From positions 85,744,180 to 85,808,179 of the forward strand of contig CM043962.1 in the NCBI GenBank assembly GCA_014529385.2: a stretch of 64,000 nt of DNA, read 5' to 3'. How positions within the stretch are numbered: the first letter of the stretch is position 1; every line of letters starts with the position of its first letter. The translations under genes and the position numbers were made by a program. The notes under the pieces were generated by a model that was not told the origin of the DNA, did not search any database, and saw only the letters and a program-made list of their open reading frames with translations. Source of the DNA: Adiantum capillus-veneris. Its lineage: Eukaryota; Streptophyta; Polypodiopsida; Polypodiales; Pteridaceae. Below are positions 59,167 to 64,000 of this stretch, piece after piece.

Positions 59167-59658
59167 AATAAACATGACTAAGAAAGTAGAAATCAATTTT
59201 TTCGTTTTCACGAGGGTGAGGGTGAAAATGTGGGGGTGATTTGTATTAAAGAAAAATATGAGGTTAGAGTATGTACACATTGGCAAAAAATACACTTATG
59301 GTGCAAGAGGATGAAAGAAGGCATACATAAGTTTAATAAAACACACACCTAGGTATAAATATTTAAATAAAATATCAAAATAATTATAAAAATCCCTATA
59401 TTTAGGCCATACATATAATGAAATATTTACACACAAAGAGGCCATAATATACCTTTTTTTAATTATTTTTTATTTTTTTGGCTCAACTAGCCCAGTGACT
59501 AGCTAATTGAGGGTTTTTAAGAAAATATGGAAAAAGTCCCCTAACTCACACATGCCTATGTACAATGAAAAGGTAAGAATAGCCACAATGTTTAGGTGAT
59601 TCTGGTAGGGTGAGGTAGCTCACTATGACAATTTTGAATAGCCGAAAAACGGCTATCA
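59167..59658 (-). repeat. LTR F fragment, right copy
   Basis: About 490 bp nearly identical to 39960-40452, ending CGGCTATCA at 59658. Homology stops abruptly at 59166, where the left copy continues into different sequence. It marks the right edge of element F against the pol of element E. Confidence 0.85.
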
Positions 59659-62600
59659 ATATGAACGATGTTGAAGAGGATTCTGATTCAGGTGAACCCG
59701 CGGAGACCAAAACAACCACTAAGAAAGAAACCATCAAGGAAGATCGTCATGAGCCACAATGGCCAGGATCTAAGAAGAAGATAGGAACTTATCCAAACCC
59801 TACAGAGGAGATCGAGCGGGTCAAGCAATTAAGAAGTTTTATAGAAGATACCCAAAGGGATCTAGAGCCAACACCTAGGCAGATCCAAATTACAGACACA
59901 GTGTTCCCTATGTAACAACAACCTCAGAAAGTCCATAGACCCCTAGCCATACCTAGTGTCATCCAAGAAGAAAGTGACTTAAAGTCATGGGAAAGTGGGC
60001 GTACTTACTTCTTGCTAGAAAGCATGTTTATAGAGGGACTACCTAACCCTATCAAAGAAATGGACATCCCCTCTTCCCCATCTCAAGGGACTGAAGCCCA
60101 AAAGGTGTCGTTAAATATTGCCAAATTGATGGATTTCATGGCTTCAGGGGTTAGAACCACCATCATGTCCAAACTATATGGAGACACTGAGCTATTCTTA
60201 GCTCTTCAAGCTTTCCTCAATGGAGAACTGAAGGTCAGGCTACCACAATTTGTGCAGATGGATAGAGTTAGGGAGATGCCAATAGAGGAGGAACACTGAG
60301 ATCCACAACCCAACCTAGATGAGAACCCTATTGTAGAAATATATGTTAACAAGTTGGGACAATACTTTGAGGGAGATGAATCCAATGCATCCATACCAAT
60401 CACTACCAAGGGATTAACTGTGAAGGGAATTCTTGATGGTGGCACTGGGGTTAGCATTGTGACTAAAAATTGTTGGGAAACTATGGGAAGACCTCACCTT
60501 GGGACCATAACCATAGTAATAAAGATGGCCAATGGGTCTATTGTTAAACCTATTGGGATGCTAGAAAATCTCAAGATCAAGGTCTTTGGACATAAAATAA
60601 GAACTACCTTCATTGTTATGGATTTCTCCAAGCACACTATGGCATTTGAGATTATCTTAGGACGTCCTTTCATGAGGGAAGCAAAAATGGTGCATGACTG
60701 GTCTAAACACCATGTCTACTTGCAGTTCTAGGACTCTGTTATTCAAGTAGATCTTGTAATTGGTCAAGCACATCCTCTAGGAAACAGGTTTATAATTGAT
60801 CATAGATCTGACATCACAGTTCACTCGGCCCCATTGCAGTATTGTTACACATGTAAAATGGACACTGATGTTGGGGAAGATTCTCCTTATATGGATCTTC
60901 TACCTGGGATGACTGAGTCTGACAATGTGGATTGGGTCCACTTAGCAGCAACCATAGACACTTGGGGAAACAAGGGGACGACCTAAGTAACACCTGAGGG
61001 GAATGAAATGCCACCACTCATACCCTTAAATATGCTAGAAGCAATGCATATAGCTTATGATGACCTACAAGATGAAGGTATGACTGGCATTGGAACCAGT
61101 AGCATCTCACAAGGCTATAGCCCACACGATTTGGGATCATAATCATCAATTGAAATTGACTCTGAGGACAAAGAATCTGAGTTAAATCTTAGTGAAAATG
61201 TGGGGACAAACCATTCAGGGCCCAGTGGTACCCTAGATGACAATCTATCCAAGGGAGCAGAAGACACAAGTAGCGATTCATCTAGTGACTCTTCACTAGA
61301 GATCGGCCGTAATCAAAAATTAGACAAGAATATTAAGAGATATAAGAGGCAACGATATTGAGCAAATGTGCGTGCTAGAATAAAGAAAAAGAAATCTACC
61401 ACAAAATGGATTAATTATATAGGGACATGTGATGCTCGTCGGAAGTTGGTAGATAACTGGGGTGAATACCTTCAAAGCGTGACGTGGAGTAGTCCATAAC
61501 CCATTGGCATCGCACAAGTAAAGGCTACAGAGAAGCCAAAGTTAAGCCGTGTTGTAAGGAGACGACAAAATCAAGAGCTATCTCAACAACAAAAGGAATC
61601 GAAAGTGAAATCACAGTCCACAGAACAACAGAGCCCCACAGACTTAAACCTTGCACCTGAACATTTCAAATCCTACACCACAAGGGAACGTAAAGTTGTG
61701 TATACAAAGGCCCAAAGAAAACCTATCGATGGAAGAAATGGAGTTTATGACGGTCCTGCGATAGTTAAGGAAATAGAGTTAGCAGACCCAGGAGAAGAGT
61801 CCAAACCTGTCTTCGTTGTCCAAGATCTGACAGAGACTGAGTAGTGTGTACTTAAAGAACTTCTCAAGGATTTTCTTGGACATATCATCATATGAAGGTG
61901 TTCCACCTTTCATGCACACAATCCCCATGAATAGCATGGCTAAACCAGCTCAGCAAAATGACCCTACCCAATGAATCCTAAATATGCAAAGATCGTTCAA
62001 GAAGATATTAAAAAGATTGTGAAATGCGGATTCATATACCCTATTGAGCACTCAAAATGGGCGTCTCCAATAGTGATTGTACCAAAAAAGAATGGGAAAC
62101 TCAGAGTGTGTGTGGATCTCAAGAAGGTCAATGTTGCCACTAGGAGGGACCATTCCCCCTTGCCATATTCAGAATATGTGCTTGAAAGAGTTGCAGGAAA
62201 GGAAGTTTATAGCTTTTTAGATGGGTACTCTGGATACAATCAAATCACAATTGCGCTAGAGGACCAAAATAAAACAGCCTTTATAACCGAATTTGGAGTA
62301 TTCGCATTTTGTGTTATGGCTTTTGGCTTAACCAATGCCCCTGCTATCTTTCAAAGATTAATAAACACTACTTTTAGAGAATATTTGAGGGAGTTTTGTG
62401 AAGCTTTCTTATATGACCTTTGTGTTTATTCCTCCTAGAAAGAACATCTATCATGCTTACGAAATGTTTTTGAGAAGTGCAGATTGTATTGCATCTCCTT
62501 AAACCCTTTCAAATGCCATTTTGGGTTAAAAATAGAGTCAATTTAGAGCATATAGTGTCCAAAAATGGGATTTCCACATATGAGAGAAAAATTAAAACCA

Positions 62601-63715
62601 TTGCTGAATTGCACCACCTACAAACTATAAAGGAGTTCAAAGGTTCATAGGCCATGTTGGTTATTAACGACGGTTTATTTTAAACTTTGTGGAGATAACT
62701 CGTCCTTTGTACAAGCTTCTTATTGAGTTCCACTGGACCACGGGGTGTGACCATGCTTATGAGTTATTGAAAAAGACCATGACAAGCGCTCCCATTTTAT
62801 GAGTGCCTGATTGGAATATAATCTTTCATGTGAATATTGATGCATCAAACTTTGCTATTGGGTGTGTTCTAGCTCAACCAAGAGAACATAAATTGGACTA
62901 CCCCATTAGCTTTGCAAGTCGTCAATTGAATGATTCCAAGAGAAGTTGCACCACTACAGAGCGAGAAGGTTTAGCTATGATTTACGTAGTGAAGAAATTT
63001 CACTACTACCCTCTTGCCAACACGTTTGTTTTCTATGTGGATCATCAAGCCTTGTTGTATCTAGTAAATAAACCTTGTTCCACGAGAAGAAGTACACGAT
63101 GGTTGTTAATTCTCCTTGAGTTTGATTTTACCGTTGTGGTGAGATCTGGTAAAAGTCATGTCATGGCGGATCATTTGTCTCGCATACCCAATGGTGAAGC
63201 CCGTACTGGAGTCGATAATGAATTGACCAATACTTCCTTATTTCTAGTGGAGACCATGCCTGAATGGAGTGAAAAGATTGTGAACTATCTACTTAATGGT
63301 TTTCCACCCAAAGAGCTTCGTAAGGCCCCATAGCTCGAATACTGTTAAAGAATGTGAACCTTATTCTCTCATTGCAGGAACTCTCTACAAGCTAGGGAAG
63401 GATGGTATTCTTAGACGTTGTGCCTATGAGGATGAGTGTTTATGCATACTACAAGAAGCCCACATGGGTCTAGTCTGAGGACATTTCTCAGGGGAACTAA
63501 CAGCTAGAAAGGTGTTGCAATCAGGCTATTGGTGGCCTACCTTATTCAAGGATGCATCACTTTTTGCAAAAGGATGTGATGAATGCCAACATAACAAGAT
63601 CACACAACTAAAGGATAAGATGCCCTTACATCCTGTTGAAGTGACTTAACCATTTGAAAAATGGGGTTTGGACTTTGTAGGCCTAATTAGTCCGGCAACT
63701 CGTAGCACTGGGATC
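59659..63715 (+). pseudogene. pol: Ty3/gypsy pol of element E (PR-RT-RH-INT start)
   Basis: From 59659 a mostly open frame with scattered stops encodes a spacer (MNDVEEDSDSGEP...), then a protease at 60354-60731 (VKGILDGGTGVSIV, later IILGRPFMRE). RT is at 61971-62438: [33 protein letters not shown], and a catalytic motif mutated to FLYDLCVYSS (the first Asp of the usual DD is Tyr) followed by a stop. The RT thumb is frameshifted. RNase H is at 62803-63333 (NIDASNFAIGCVLA, FYVDHQALLYL). Integrase starts with an HHCC region (EAHMGLV, GHFSGELTARKV, CDECQ) and the first core residues (KWGLDFVGLI), then breaks off at about 63715. Dead. Confidence 0.85.
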
Positions 63716-64000
63716 AAACATAATACGGTAGCTCAAATCTATAGCTTCAAACAGAAACAAGGTGAGTCTGTTAGAGATTGTGCAACTAAGATGAAGCAAT
63801 ACATTGCAAGATGCCCAGAATTATAAATACCTGCAGAAGAAAGATTAGTGTCATTATTTCTAGAAGGATCGCTCAACAAAGAATTTCATGCTATATTGTA
63901 TAGCAAGAAGCATATATGACCCTAGAAGAGTGTGTTTCAGATGCTATTGACTTGGGAGACAATAGTGATATTTTCAACGAAGGAGATGTCCCTAAGGATA
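63716..64000 (+). pseudogene. gag: Gag capsid fragment fused behind integrase
   Basis: Directly after the start of the integrase core the frame continues IKHNTVAQIYSFKQKQGESV, then MKQYIARCP and LVSLFLEGSLNKEF. This is capsid-type Gag, similar to the gag of element A (IKHNTVSQIYAFKQ, LFIEGLRND). The join is within a GGGATCAAA stretch. Stops follow. It continues beyond the window edge. Confidence 0.8.

Overview
This window is a gene-poor, transposon-packed stretch of a eukaryotic nuclear genome, almost certainly a land plant. Grounds: chromovirus-type and Tat-type Ty3/gypsy elements, a Ty1/copia element, primer-binding sites for initiator tRNA-Met and for an Asp-type tRNA, long (TC)n, (GA)n and (TG)n tracts, and processed ribosomal-protein copies. 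The species cannot be read from the sequence. A large repeat-rich genome such as a fern's would fit, but that is a guess. No intact host gene was found.

Layout, read as a nest. (1) 1-~4745: 5' half of a Ty3/gypsy element on the minus strand (A), with a broken gag, a leader holding four copies of a palindrome, an Asp-type PBS and an LTR. (2) 5303-8130: decayed Ty1/copia element on the minus strand (B), cut at 8131 by (3) a plus-strand LTR and leader (C, 8131-~10730) whose leader is a ~290-bp tandem repeat with a palindrome in each unit. (4) Element E on the plus strand, whose LTR is split at a TATAT target duplication by (5) array D (11143-32698): four LTRs and three internal regions of one chromovirus lying LTR-int-LTR-int-LTR-int-LTR. 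E resumes at 32699 with the rest of its LTR, a PBS and a broken gag (to ~38 kb), and its pol follows at 59659-63715. (6) Between the two parts of E lies element F (minus strand, Tat-like, with a second RNase H): LTR to 40452, pol 40481-44863, a gag-like fragment near 57.8 kb and an LTR fragment ending at 59658. (7) 45-57.2 kb is a microsatellite-dense zone with ten long (TC)n/(GA)n tracts. It holds a full-length non-LTR retrotransposon with both ORFs open (49.1-53.7 kb) and four processed ribosomal-protein pseudogenes (uL11/RPL12, uL5/RPL11, uL15/RPL27a, eS26/RPS26).

What stands out. The D array is a concatemer with one target-site duplication for the whole block. It carries an extra open frame (ORF0) between PBS and gag. 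The LINE and the ribosomal-protein retrocopies abut (GA)n/(TC)n tracts, which suggests retroposition aimed at or tolerated in these microsatellites. Two different elements carry arrays of short palindromes in the leader between PBS and gag. Premature stops in the LTR elements include several CAG-to-TAG changes, and one PBS differs from the canonical form only by C-to-T or G-to-A changes, which fits decay by deamination of methylated cytosine. Boundaries marked approximate could not be fixed without alignments.
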